From positions 1 to 6,739 of the forward strand of contig CAJXHQ010000176.1 of NCBI GenBank assembly GCA_913054485.1: DNA of 6,739 nt, in the 5' to 3' direction. Of this stretch, positions 1 to 5,690 are shown piece after piece. This stretch comes from an uncultured Paracoccaceae bacterium (GTDB lineage: Bacteria; Pseudomonadota; Alphaproteobacteria; Rhodobacterales; Rhodobacteraceae). The position numbers and the translations under genes were made by a program. The stretch's first letter is position 1. Every line of letters begins with the position of its first letter. The notes below the pieces were generated by a model that saw nothing but the letters and a program-made list of their open reading frames with translations, made no database searches and was not told the origin of the DNA.

Positions 1-1992
1 TTCCCTGATGTCAGCCAGCACCGCGTCCAGACCCTGGATATCGGCCCATTTCAGCGGCCCGCCCCAGAAGCGCGGGAAGCCGTAGCCGAAGAGCATCACC
101 ATATCCACGTCCAGCGGGCGCTGCGCGATGCCCTCGCCCACCACTTTGGCGGCCTCGTTCACCATGGCGCACATGTAGCGGCGCAGGACTTCTTCGTCCG
201 TGAAGTCGCGCGCTGTCACGCCCTGCGCTGCCTGATCCTTGGCGACCAGTTCGGCCACATTGGGGTTCGGCACGCCGCCGCGTTTGCCTTCCTCATAGAT
301 GTAGAAACCCTTGCCGGTCTTCTGGCCGAAATCGCCGCCCTCGCAGAGCATTTCGTAGAACATCGGCACCCGTTCGCGCGCATCTCGGGTGGGCGCGCGG
401 CGCTTGCGGGCGGCCCAGTTGATGTCGAGGCCCGCCAGATCGCCCATCGCAAAGGGCCCCATCGGGAAGCCGAAGCCAGTCACCACCTTGTCGACCTGAT
501 AGGGCGAGGCCCCGTCCAGCACCACATATTCCGCCACCCGGCGGTAGGTGTTCATGATCCGATTGCCGATGAAGCCGTCACAGATGCCAGAGCGCACGGC
601 GACCTTTTTCAGCATCTTGCCCAGCGCAAAACCAGTCGCGAGCACCTCGGGTGAAGTCTCCTTGGCGACAACGACCTCAAGCAGCTTCATGATATGCGCG
701 GGCGAGAAAAAGTGCAGCCCCACCACGTCCTGCGGGCGCGAGGTGGCGGCTGCAATCTCGTCCACATCCAGATAGGAGGTGTTGGAGGCCAGAACCGCGC
801 CCGGCTTGCAATGAGTGTCCAGCTTGCCAAAGACATCACGTTTGACGTCCATGCTTTCAAACACGGCTTCCACCACCAGATCCACGTCAGACAGGGCGGC
901 GTAGTCCATCGACAGCACCAACGCCCCGCCGCTCAGGTCGTCGTGTTTCTCCTGAGAGATCTTGCCGCGTTTCAGCGCGCCCTTCAGGTTGCCTTCGATC
1001 CGGCCACGCGCAGCGGCGGCGGCGTCATCTGTCATCTCGATCAACACCACCGGCAGGCTGGCCAGCAAAGCGGCGGTGGCAATGCCCGCCCCCATGGTGC
1101 CGCCGCCGATCACGCCCATGGCGTTCAGCGGGCGGGGTTCGACATCTTTCAATTCCGGCAATTTGCTGACAGCGCGTTCCGAGAAGAAGGCATGGATCAG
1201 ACCCTGGCGCTGCTCGGTCTCCATCAGCTCCATAAACAAGTCACGTTCACGCTGCATGCCGGCCAGGAAATCCTCTGCTTCCACCGCCGCCTGAATGCCG
1301 CGCACGGCAACGGCGGGCGACAGCTGGCCGCGGCCTTTCTTCAGCACCCGATTGTATTCGCTGTCAAAGTCCACGTCTGATGCCAGCGGCAGCTCTCCGG
1401 TTGCGCGGCGCGGCGCGGCGCTGTCCAGCAGCTCCTGCGCGTAGGCGAGGCCAATCTCGCGCGGATCGCCTTCAGCGATCTTGTCGATGATGCCCAGGTC
1501 CAGCGCCTCGGCAGCGCCGATCTGGCGGCCCGAGGTAATGATCCCGATCGCAGCTTCAACGCCCGTGAGGCGCGGCAGGCGCTGGGTGCCGCCGGCGCCG
1601 GGCATCAGGCCCAGGTTCACCTCCGGCAGGCCCATCCGGGCCGAGGGCACCGCAACGCGGTAGTGCGAGGACAGAGCCACCTCCAGCCCGCCGCCCAGTG
1701 CGGTGCCATGCATGGCCGAGACCACCAGCAGCGGCGAGGCTTCGATGCGGTTGCAGAGGTCGGGCAGGAAGGGTTCCAGCGGGGTCTTGCCGAACTCGCG
1801 AATATCAGCGCCGGCAAAATAGGTGCGGCCCTCGCCGTAAATCAGCACCGCCTTGGCGCCGTCCGCTTCGGCGCGTTCGATCCCGGCCAGCAGCCCGCGG
1901 CGCACATCCACACCCAGCGCGTTCACCGGCGGGTTCTGCGCCTTCACTACTGCAATATCCCCGATACGTTCATATGCGATGGCGTCCGTCAT
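1..1992 (-). CDS. FadB/FadJ-like enoyl-CoA hydratase / 3-hydroxyacyl-CoA dehydrogenase, 3' end cut by window
   Basis: This is a bifunctional beta-oxidation enzyme of the cytoplasm. It hydrates trans-2-enoyl-CoA and then oxidises (S)-3-hydroxyacyl-CoA with NAD+. The frame is open for 664 codons from the ATG at 1992 to the left edge. The family is usually near 700 residues, so I estimate a few dozen C-terminal residues are missing. Residues 1-190 form the crotonase domain: the oxyanion-loop region includes GTALGGGLE (96-104), and the two catalytic Glu are E104 and E124 (in GLPEVNLGLMPGAGGTQRLP). A linker follows, then a Rossmann NAD-binding domain from about 290 with GGGTMGAGIA (296-305). The dehydrogenase site has S406 in SNTSYL, H427 in GLHFFSP and E439 in KLLEVV. 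C-terminal HAD domains follow, with FIGNR (474-478) and GQKTGKGFY (556-564). The start is supported by an AGAGGGA purine tract six bases upstream. The gene lies 219 bases after the UPF0261 gene, behind a palindrome and promoter-like hexamers, so it may be transcribed separately. The exact paralogue (FadB, FadJ or FadN type) and chain-length preference cannot be told. Confidence 0.95.
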   Translation of the reverse strand, partial: MTDAIAYERIGDIAVVKAQNPPVNALGVDVRRGLLAGIERAEADGAKAVLIYGEGRTYFAGADIREFGKTPLEPFLPDLCNRIEASPLLVVSAMHGTALGGGLEVALSSHYRVAVPSARMGLPEVNLGLMPGAGGTQRLPRLTGVEAAIGIITSGRQIGAAEALDLGIIDKIAEGDPREIGLAYAQELLDSAAPRRATGELPLASDVDFDSEYNRVLKKGRGQLSPAVAVRGIQAAVEAEDFLAGMQRERDLFMELMETEQRQGLIHAFFSERAVSKLPELKDVEPRPLNAMGVIGGGTMGAGIATAALLASLPVVLIEMTDDAAAAARGRIEGNLKGALKRGKISQEKHDDLSGGALVLSMDYAALSDVDLVVEAVFESMDVKRDVFGKLDTHCKPGAVLASNTSYLDVDEIAAATSRPQDVVGLHFFSPAHIMKLLEVVVAKETSPEVLATGFALGKMLKKVAVRSGICDGFIGNRIMNTYRRVAEYVVLDGASPYQVDKVVTGFGFPMGPFAMGDLAGLDINWAARKRRAPTRDARERVPMFYEMLCEGGDFGQKTGKGFYIYEEGKRGGVPNPNVAELVAKDQAAQGVTARDFTDEEVLRRYMCAMVNEAAKVVGEGIAQRPLDVDMVMLFGYGFPRFWGGPLKWADIQGLDAVLADIRE

Positions 1993-2060
1993 CCGCTTTC
2001 CCTCTGTTCCGGGGTGCGGCTCCCTGCCTGTCCGGCAAGAAAGATGCACCCGTCAGTCAT
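1989..2060 (-). other. short upstream reading frame (23 codons) overlapping the FadB-like start
   Basis: An ATG at 2060 opens a 23-residue frame (MTDGCIFLAGQAGSRTPEQR, then ESG) whose TGA at 1989-1991 overlaps the FadB-like ATG at 1990-1992 in an ATGA arrangement. It has only a weak purine stretch (AGCAGAGC) directly upstream and no similarity I recognise. It could be a leader peptide that couples translation to the gene below, or chance. Its AGAGGGA tract, near the end of the frame, is the ribosome binding site of the FadB-like gene. Confidence 0.2.
1999..2005 (-). promoter_or_regulatory. ribosome binding site of the FadB-like gene
   Basis: The minus strand reads AGAGGGA with a six-base spacer to the ATG at 1992. 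It is a reasonable Shine-Dalgarno sequence, and it fixes the start because no other in-frame ATG with such a tract lies upstream. Confidence 0.6.
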
Positions 2061-2173
2061 GCTCTGCTTGCGCGCGACAGTGCCCGCAGCCGGGGCAGCC
2101 TGCAATGGCTGTCCCGCAAACAGGTCGGAACTGTCCCATGACTTTGAATGGAATCAGGTAAAGCCGACAGGCA

Positions 2174-2194
2174 GTCCCCCCGTGATGGGGAGAC
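2174..2194 (-). other. imperfect hairpin in the gap upstream of the FadB-like gene
   Basis: An inverted repeat pairs GTC-C-CCCC with GGGG-A-GAC around a five-base loop: three outer pairs, one mismatch and four G-C pairs. No T tract follows on the minus strand, so it is a poor match to an intrinsic terminator of the UPF0261 gene. If the promoter proposed at 2195-2222 is right, the hairpin would sit at or near the 5' end of the FadB-like transcript. Function is unknown. Confidence 0.3.
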
Positions 2195-2222
2195 ATTAAC
2201 CGACCGTCCGGTCAGTCTGCAA
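2195..2222 (-). promoter_or_regulatory. possible sigma-70-type promoter of the FadB-like gene
   Basis: On the minus strand TTGCAG (2217-2222) and GTTAAT (2195-2200) are separated by 16 bases. They match the -35 and -10 consensus at three and four of six positions respectively. The hexamers are weak on their own. The case rests on the palindrome at 2199-2216 filling the spacer, a typical repressor geometry. The implied transcript would begin near 2188 and carry a leader of almost 200 bases. Confidence 0.3.
2199..2216. promoter_or_regulatory. 18-bp palindrome, probable TetR-family operator
   Basis: The half-sites ACCGACCG and CGGTCAGT flank a two-base centre (TC) and are complementary at seven of eight positions. 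Palindromes built on ACCGACCG/CGGTCGGT are typical of TetR-family repressors, several of which control lipid or acyl-CoA genes. The FadB-like gene downstream fits such a role. The site covers the UPF0261 stop codon (2212-2214) and the spacer of a possible promoter. No regulator gene is in the window, so the binding protein is unknown. Confidence 0.5.
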
Positions 2223-3444
2223 TAGTGCCGTTGGCCACCCAGGCATCAAATATCGCCAGCGCCTTTTCGCAGAAGGCCGCATCGTTGATATGCATGTCCA
2301 GCGCGTGGAACTGCACATTTCCGGGCACCTGCGCCCTCATCTCAGCACAGAAGGCCGCCAGCCCCTCGGCGTCATGCAGCTCTCCACCCGGGCGGTCCCA
2401 CTCATTGCCGCCCTGTTCAGGCAGCAGAAAGGCCACAGGACCGGTTGCGGTGGAGAGTTTTTCGCAGATCACCCGCGCCACATCGCGGCGCTCGTCCGCG
2501 TCAAGCATCGCGCTGGTCAGAAGGCGGTTGTGGGCATGCGCCTCTTTTCCTTCCAACTGACGGGGCACCGGCTGCCAGCCGACGAAGTCCACCAGATCAT
2601 AACAACCCGGCGCCACCAGCTGCGGCGTGCCGGAGCGCCCTGCATTGGTCATCCGGTCCGCGCCCGCCGACAACCCGCCGAACATGTGATTGCTGACTTC
2701 CTGGCTGGCAAAGTCGAAAACAGCCGCAAAAGCCCCCTCCCCTGCGAGGCTTTCAAAGGCGCGCCCACCCATTCCGGTGGCATGGAATACGGCGACCTCA
2801 TAGCCGCGCTCTTCCAATGCCGGTTTCAGCGTCACCATGTAGCGCAGCACGGTCTTGCCGAAGGAGGTCATGCCGATCAGCGGCTTGTCCCGTTTCAGCT
2901 TCTCCACCGCCCGCGCCGCGCCCAGCACGGCCCCCGCCGCCTGGCTGAGCGAAGCCTTGCAGATCGAGTTCAGCCCATACAAGCCCCCTGCCCAGAGGAT
3001 CATCTGCACATCCGACGGCAGCCGTTCCGGCGGTATCAGGGCTGAAAAGGACACGGTGGAGACCACGTATTTCGGCACCCCGACAGGCAGTGCGGCACAA
3101 AGATCCAGCGCAAGATCGGTGCCCATGGTGCCGCCCAGCACGATGACGCCGTCAATCTCGCCATCCATATAGAGTTTCAGCGCTGCCTTAGCCGAACCCC
3201 GCGCCATGATCTGCATGGCCACGTTTTCGTTGCCTGAATCGATGGCCTCCTGAATGGAGGAGCCGCCGGCCGCGGCCACGTCGTGTTTGGAAATATCCGC
3301 GGGCGCGCTGGGATCGCCCAGCACGCTCACGTCCATGGTCAGTACATTGCCGCCCTGTTCGCGGATGATACGGGCGAGGTAGCCCAGCTCGTCATCCTTG
3401 GTGTCATAGGTGCCTGCGACAAGAATGGTCTTGGTGCCGCTCAT
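2212..3444 (-). CDS. UPF0261 / Tm-1-like ATP-binding domain protein
   Basis: This is a complete 410-residue protein, about the normal length for the bacterial UPF0261 family (Pfam PF06792), which is related to the N-terminal part of the tomato virus-resistance protein Tm-1. No catalytic role is established for the bacterial members as far as I know; nucleotide binding is inferred from Tm-1. Conserved-looking segments are the N-terminal strand and GTYDTK (11-16), LGGTMGTD (103-110), GGLYGLNS (153-160), GMTSFGKT (191-198), FHATGMGGRAFE (220-231), the segment 261-287 with APGCYDLVDF, HNR (305-307), and PEQGGNEWDRPGG (342-354). There is no signal peptide or membrane segment, so it is likely cytosolic. 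It starts 15 bases after the kinase frame's stop, with AGGAG eight bases before the ATG, so it is probably the last gene of the operon. Its place after a kinase, a PLP enzyme and a dehydrogenase suggests a part in small-molecule metabolism, but that is inference. The frame shows no damage. Confidence 0.93.
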   Translation of the reverse strand: MSGTKTILVAGTYDTKDDELGYLARIIREQGGNVLTMDVSVLGDPSAPADISKHDVAAAGGSSIQEAIDSGNENVAMQIMARGSAKAALKLYMDGEIDGVIVLGGTMGTDLALDLCAALPVGVPKYVVSTVSFSALIPPERLPSDVQMILWAGGLYGLNSICKASLSQAAGAVLGAARAVEKLKRDKPLIGMTSFGKTVLRYMVTLKPALEERGYEVAVFHATGMGGRAFESLAGEGAFAAVFDFASQEVSNHMFGGLSAGADRMTNAGRSGTPQLVAPGCYDLVDFVGWQPVPRQLEGKEAHAHNRLLTSAMLDADERRDVARVICEKLSTATGPVAFLLPEQGGNEWDRPGGELHDAEGLAAFCAEMRAQVPGNVQFHALDMHINDAAFCEKALAIFDAWVANGTIAD

Positions 3445-3452
3445 GGGGCCGT

Positions 3453-3457
3453 CTCCT
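3453..3457 (-). promoter_or_regulatory. ribosome binding site of the UPF0261 gene
   Basis: The minus strand reads AGGAG inside a GAGGAGA tract, eight bases before the ATG at 3444. It lies between the kinase stop at 3460 and this start. It means UPF0261 can be translated efficiently even if translation of the kinase frame stops early. Confidence 0.75.
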
Positions 3458-4311
3458 CGTTACGTATTCACAAAGGTCTCCGCCAGCTCCAGCGCCTGGG
3501 CCAGCTGCCGGGCAGAACGTTCCGCATTGCCCGGTTCGTCCAGCCGGGAGATGATCCAGCCGGGGTATGTCAGCGCGCGCAGCAGCAGCGCGAAGTCCAG
3601 CGCGTCGCCGTCTACTGTGCGGCGGGAGCTGTAGCCTTCCAGCACGCCTGCGCGCATTTCCGCAAAGTACGGCTGGTGCATGGATTTCTTCAGGAAGGTA
3701 GCGAGCTCAAAGTCGCGGTAGCCGATGACGGCATCGTCAAAGTCGATAAACACCGGCTGGCCTGCATCCAGCATGACGTTTTCACACAGAAGGTCCGCGT
3801 GGATCAGCCCCTGATCCAGCCCCGCTTCGGTGTCGCGCAAGCGTGTGTCTGCCTTGGCGCGGGTCTTCAGGAACAGGTCGCGCTGCGCGGGTGTCAGATG
3901 CGGGTGTTCCCAGAAGCGGCCCCAGAGAGGGTCGTCGCCCAATAGCCCCTCGCGCCGCCAATCGGGACGGGTGAAGCCTTCGGGCAGGTCCCATGCATCT
4001 GTCAGATCATGCATCCGGGCCATTTCGCGGCCCACGGTCACGGCCAGCCCGCGCGGGTCCGAGGTGTCAAACAGCGCGCCCGCCTCGCCGATGGGCGCGC
4101 CGCCCATCCAGGTCAGCATGCTCATCGCCTGGGTGCCCTTCATGCTGGTGAAACCGCCCGCCAGCAGCGGGATCGGGCGCGGCACCGATACGCCGCCATC
4201 CGCCAGCATCGCCATCCATTGCAGTTCCGACTGCAGCTCTGCCTGGGTGCGGTAGCCGGGGCGGTGGAAGCGCAGCGCATAGGCGCTGCCTTCGTGTTCA
4301 ATCTTCCAGAC

Positions 4312-4314
4312 CTA
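4312..4314 (-). other. premature amber codon in the kinase gene
   Basis: The plus strand reads cta, giving TAG in the frame shared by the ATG at 4395 and the catalytic motifs downstream. It is the only internal stop in the frame. One base change could derive it from CAG, AAG, GAG, TCG, TGG, TTG or a Tyr codon. C to T from CAG (Gln) would be the commonest kind of change. Confidence 0.9.
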
Positions 4315-4391
4315 ATTCTCGCGTTCCGCGATCAGCCGGGCCGATGCGCCCTCCATGCCCCAGAGGGCGAGGGCCTCCTGAACGTCCTTGC

Positions 4392-4395
4392 TCAT
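4392..4395 (-). promoter_or_regulatory. ATGA stop/start overlap, PLP enzyme to kinase
   Basis: The TGA of the PLP-enzyme gene (4392-4394) shares two bases with the kinase ATG (4393-4395). The upstream sequence CTGGAACC gives only a weak Shine-Dalgarno match, so kinase translation is probably coupled to the gene before it. The overlap also supports 4395 as the original kinase start. Confidence 0.7.
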
Positions 4396-5690
4396 GGTTC
4401 CAGCGGTGTCTCTGAGAGCACCTGATCCAGCGTCTCCAGCATCAGATCGGCGTTTTCGCGGCTGAAGGGCATCGGCGGACGGATCTTCAGGGCGTTGTAG
4501 CTGACGCCGAGGAAGTTCAGCAGCACGCCCTTCTGGCGCATGCCGTTGGCAACACGCTTGGTGAAGGCCGTTGCGGGTTCCTTGGCGCCGCGGTCCAGCA
4601 CCATCTCGGCCCCGAAGAACAGGCCCGAGCCCCGCACATCGCCGATGCAGGCGTGGCGTTCGGCCAGTTTGCGCAGACCTTCGCGGGCGTAGTTGCCCAC
4701 GTCCATTGCGTTCTTCTGCAGCCCCTCCTCCTGCACCACCTTCAGCGTTGCCAGCGCGGCAGCCGCGGAGACGGGGTTGCCGCCGAAGGTGTTGAAGTAG
4801 CGGAAAGTCTTGCGGAAGGCGCTCATCACCTCCATCGAGGTCACAACACCGCCCACCGGGTGGCCGTTTGCCATCGGCTTGCCCAGCGTCACCACGTCGG
4901 GCGTGAAGCCCGCGCGCTGGTGGCCCCAGAAATGCGAGCCGACACGGCCGAAACCGGGCTGCACCTCATCGGCGATGACGATGCCGCCCGCAGCGCGGAC
5001 TTTTTCGATCGCGGGGGCCAGCCAGCCCTGTTCCAGATCCGGGAAGCCTTCGTTGGCGAAATAGGGACAGATGATCAGGCAGCTGAGCCCGTGGCCGCGT
5101 TCCGCCAGCGCATCAATCTGCTTCTGCACCTCATCCGCAAAAGCCTGCGCATGGGCCATACCGCCCTCGCCGCCCAAGGGACGGTAGCTGTCGGGCGCGG
5201 GCACAAAGGCCATATGGTCCCAGAACCCGCCGGGAGGCGGGTTGGTACGGCTCAGCTGCGACACGGCGACCGTATTGCCGTGGTAGGTGTGGTCAGAGGC
5301 GATCACCCCCATATTGCCGGTCACCGCCTGCGCCATGCGCAGGGCGATATCGTTTGCCTCGGACCCGGTGCAGGTCATGATCGCGGTGTTCAGCGGATCA
5401 TTGAAAGTGTCCGTCAGCGCCTCCACATAGTCGAGGATCCCCTCATGCGGATAGCGCGTGTGGGTGTTCAGCGTGGCGGCCTGTTTGGCGATGGCCTCCA
5501 CCACCTTGGGGTGGCAGTGCCCCACATGGGGCACGTTGTTGTAGCAGTCGAGGTACTTGCGCCCCTCCGCATCCCACACCCAGACGCCGTCGCCCTTCAC
5601 CATGTGAACGGGTTCTTCGTAGAAGGTCGGGATGTTGGGGCCGAGCAGTTTTGCCCGGCGCGCCATCAGTTCTTGGGTTGCTGCGGTCAT
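4392..5690 (-). CDS. class-III PLP enzyme, AGXT2L1/AGXT2L2 phospho-lyase-like
   Basis: This is a complete 432-residue PLP-dependent enzyme of fold type I, aminotransferase class III. Cofactor residues are visible: TGSEAN (108-113) for phosphate binding, DEVQ (241-244) with D241 against the pyridine nitrogen, the Schiff-base K271 in LGKPMANGHP, and T301 in YFNTFGGNPVS. The stretch YLDCYNNVPHVGHCHP (46-61), the YFNTFGGNPVS block and KIRPPM (402-407) resemble, from memory, human ethanolamine-phosphate phospho-lyase and phosphohydroxylysine phospho-lyase more than ordinary omega-transaminases. The likely reaction is therefore removal of ammonia and phosphate from an O-phosphorylated amino alcohol to give an aldehyde. 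A true transamination remains possible, and annotation pipelines would probably call it an aspartate aminotransferase family protein. I chose the ATG at 5690, which overlaps the upstream stop as ATGA. A GTG four codons earlier (5702) is in frame but less likely. The kinase frame downstream and the aldehyde dehydrogenase upstream fit a kinase, lyase, oxidation route. Confidence 0.9.
   Translation of the reverse strand: MTAATQELMARRAKLLGPNIPTFYEEPVHMVKGDGVWVWDAEGRKYLDCYNNVPHVGHCHPKVVEAIAKQAATLNTHTRYPHEGILDYVEALTDTFNDPLNTAIMTCTGSEANDIALRMAQAVTGNMGVIASDHTYHGNTVAVSQLSRTNPPPGGFWDHMAFVPAPDSYRPLGGEGGMAHAQAFADEVQKQIDALAERGHGLSCLIICPYFANEGFPDLEQGWLAPAIEKVRAAGGIVIADEVQPGFGRVGSHFWGHQRAGFTPDVVTLGKPMANGHPVGGVVTSMEVMSAFRKTFRYFNTFGGNPVSAAAALATLKVVQEEGLQKNAMDVGNYAREGLRKLAERHACIGDVRGSGLFFGAEMVLDRGAKEPATAFTKRVANGMRQKGVLLNFLGVSYNALKIRPPMPFSRENADLMLETLDQVLSETPLEP
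5687..5690 (-). promoter_or_regulatory. ATGA stop/start overlap, aldehyde dehydrogenase to PLP enzyme
   Basis: The dehydrogenase TGA (5687-5689) overlaps the PLP-enzyme ATG (5688-5690). No strong Shine-Dalgarno sequence precedes it (GTGGATCCAGCT), so translational coupling is likely. It is the second such junction in this operon. Confidence 0.7.

Larger units (their letters stand above)
3460..4395 (-). pseudogene. APH-fold small-molecule kinase interrupted by an in-frame TAG at codon 28
   Basis: The reading frame has 311 codons from the ATG at 4395, one of which is a TAG at 4312-4314 (codon 28). On both sides the translation is family-like: AEREN precedes the stop and VWKIEHEGSAYALRFHRPGY follows it, which is the start of a kinase N-lobe. 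Counting the stop as a residue, R42 occupies the usual nucleotide-binding Lys position. The catalytic loop HADLLCEN has H199, D201 and N206, and the metal-binding Asp is D218 in FIDFDDA. The family (aminoglycoside phosphotransferase/choline kinase fold, PF01636) transfers phosphate from ATP to hydroxyls of small molecules. The start overlaps the upstream PLP-enzyme stop as ATGA. Downstream ATGs such as 4213-4215 could begin a 251-residue product, but it would lack the strand with R42 and the following helix, so ATP binding would be doubtful, and no good Shine-Dalgarno sequence is seen there. The rest of the frame is undamaged, so the mutation is recent, suppressed or a sequence error. By analogy with its neighbour, the substrate may be an amino alcohol such as hydroxylysine or ethanolamine. 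That is unproven. Confidence 0.8.

Noticed and set aside
2174..2194. The hairpin as an intrinsic terminator for the upstream operon
   Set aside because: The stem has a mismatch and only four uninterrupted G-C pairs at the loop, and no T tract follows on the minus strand.
2053..2196. A 47-codon minus-strand frame in the gap, with a Cys-rich CPGCGHC segment
   Set aside because: Its ATG has no Shine-Dalgarno sequence and would lie in the -10 region of the predicted promoter. The cysteines are not part of a pattern I can tie to a known small protein.
694..2199. Plus-strand open frames of 228 and 178 codons opposite the FadB-like gene and the following gap
   Set aside because: The opposite strand encodes catalytic motifs of two fused domains without a break. 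The plus-strand translations look like shadow sequence.
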